From: Pseudomonadota bacterium
GTDB taxonomy: Bacteria > Bdellovibrionota > Bacteriovoracia > Bacteriovoracales > Bacteriovoracaceae
DNA: 15,312 bases
Assembly (NCBI GenBank): GCA_023432655.1
Contig: JAEYUK010000337.1
Span: 1-15,312, forward strand
Direction: 5' to 3'
Under the pieces are notes generated by a model that saw only the letters and a program-made list of their open reading frames with translations, was not told where the DNA came from and made no database searches. Positions 15,019 to 15,312 of this stretch are shown here, piece by piece (within the stretch, counting starts at the first letter, position 1; each line of letters starts with the position of its first letter). Position numbers and translations under genes: made by a program.

Positions 15019-15312
15019 GATATTATTTCATGAACCAGGAGATGAAAGACTTCGCCATCGATGTGGAAGTGATGCCTGGGCAAATTCTTGAGTTCACTCA
15101 TGAAGGTCAGAAGAAAACTCTCAAAGTTAAAAACCTTGCGGGGAAATACTTTTACTCCTTCGATGGAGTAGGCTGGAAGAAACTTGCCACTTTAGGAGTG
15201 AATGAGACTTTGGTTTCTAACTCGGAAGTGTATAAGGTTTTCCGTGGTTATAAACCTGCGGGCCTTAATAAAGGTGGGGCGGGAGCACTTATTACCCAGA
15301 TGCCGGGTAAGG
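15015..15312 (+). CDS. Biotin carboxyl carrier subunit of acyl-CoA carboxylase (3' truncated)
   Basis: The window ends after 99 codons. ATG 15015 overlaps the carboxylase stop as ATGA and has GGAGG at 15004-15008. The first 90 or so residues (starting [20 protein letters not shown]) are beta-rich with no domain I can name with certainty. They are followed by a Gly/Ala hinge and ALITQMPGK, which is the typical first strand of a biotinyl/lipoyl domain (A-MPG-V-). The expected AMKM biotinylation site would lie about 35 residues further on, beyond the edge. Context supports the call: carboxyltransferase, carboxylase and carrier complete one enzyme. The N-terminal part could be a complex-assembly domain analogous to the BT domain of propionyl-CoA carboxylase alpha. 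Confidence 0.8.
   Translation, partial: MRYYFMNQEMKDFAIDVEVMPGQILEFTHEGQKKTLKVKNLAGKYFYSFDGVGWKKLATLGVNETLVSNSEVYKVFRGYKPAGLNKGGAGALITQMPGK

Overview
This is a conserved chromosomal window from a moderately AT-rich Gram-negative bacterium, with all supported genes on the + strand. About half of it is the end of the ribosomal protein supercluster. No phage, insertion sequence, CRISPR array, tRNA or rRNA is visible. The gene families, base composition and a FliA-like promoter suggest the Bdellovibrionota, perhaps a Bacteriovorax/Peredibacter-type relative. That placement is inference from remembered protein character, not a search.

Region 1 (1-7767) is the spc and alpha operon block: rplE (3' end), rpsN, rpsH, rplF, rplR, rpsE, rpmD, rplO, secY, adk, infA, rpmJ, rpsM, rpsK, rpoA, rplQ. 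Genes are tightly spaced, with a TTGA overlap at secY/adk and no internal terminator seen. The one larger gap, before infA, holds a good sigma-70-type promoter candidate. The order is like Bacillus subtilis (adk and infA present, rpsD absent between rpsK and rpoA) but map is also missing between adk and infA. A strong intrinsic terminator closes the block after rplQ.

Region 2 (7768-11943) holds three single genes. The first is a membrane-anchored TlpA/ResA-like thioredoxin whose ATG directly abuts the T-tract of that terminator. The second is a sigma-54-dependent activator with an unusual, possibly PocR-like, N-terminal sensor. The third is a full-length RecQ helicase. The leader of the activator gene is the most information-rich non-coding stretch: it carries an exact GCCGATAA FliA-type -10 element, an inverted repeat over the -35 region, and a second inverted repeat in the 5' UTR.

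Region 3 (11944-15312) is a three-gene acyl-CoA carboxylase operon: a PccB-like carboxyltransferase, a stand-alone biotin carboxylase, and a biotin carrier subunit cut by the window edge. The genes are coupled by 4-nt ATGA overlaps and preceded by a sigma-70-like promoter and a strong Shine-Dalgarno. The carboxylase charges the biotin carrier and the carboxyltransferase passes the carboxyl group to an acyl-CoA, most likely propionyl-CoA and/or acetyl-CoA.

I see no obviously new defence, mobile or biosynthetic system. The best candidates for something undescribed are the control region and sensor of the sigma-54 activator and the terminator/start arrangement at the thioredoxin-like gene.
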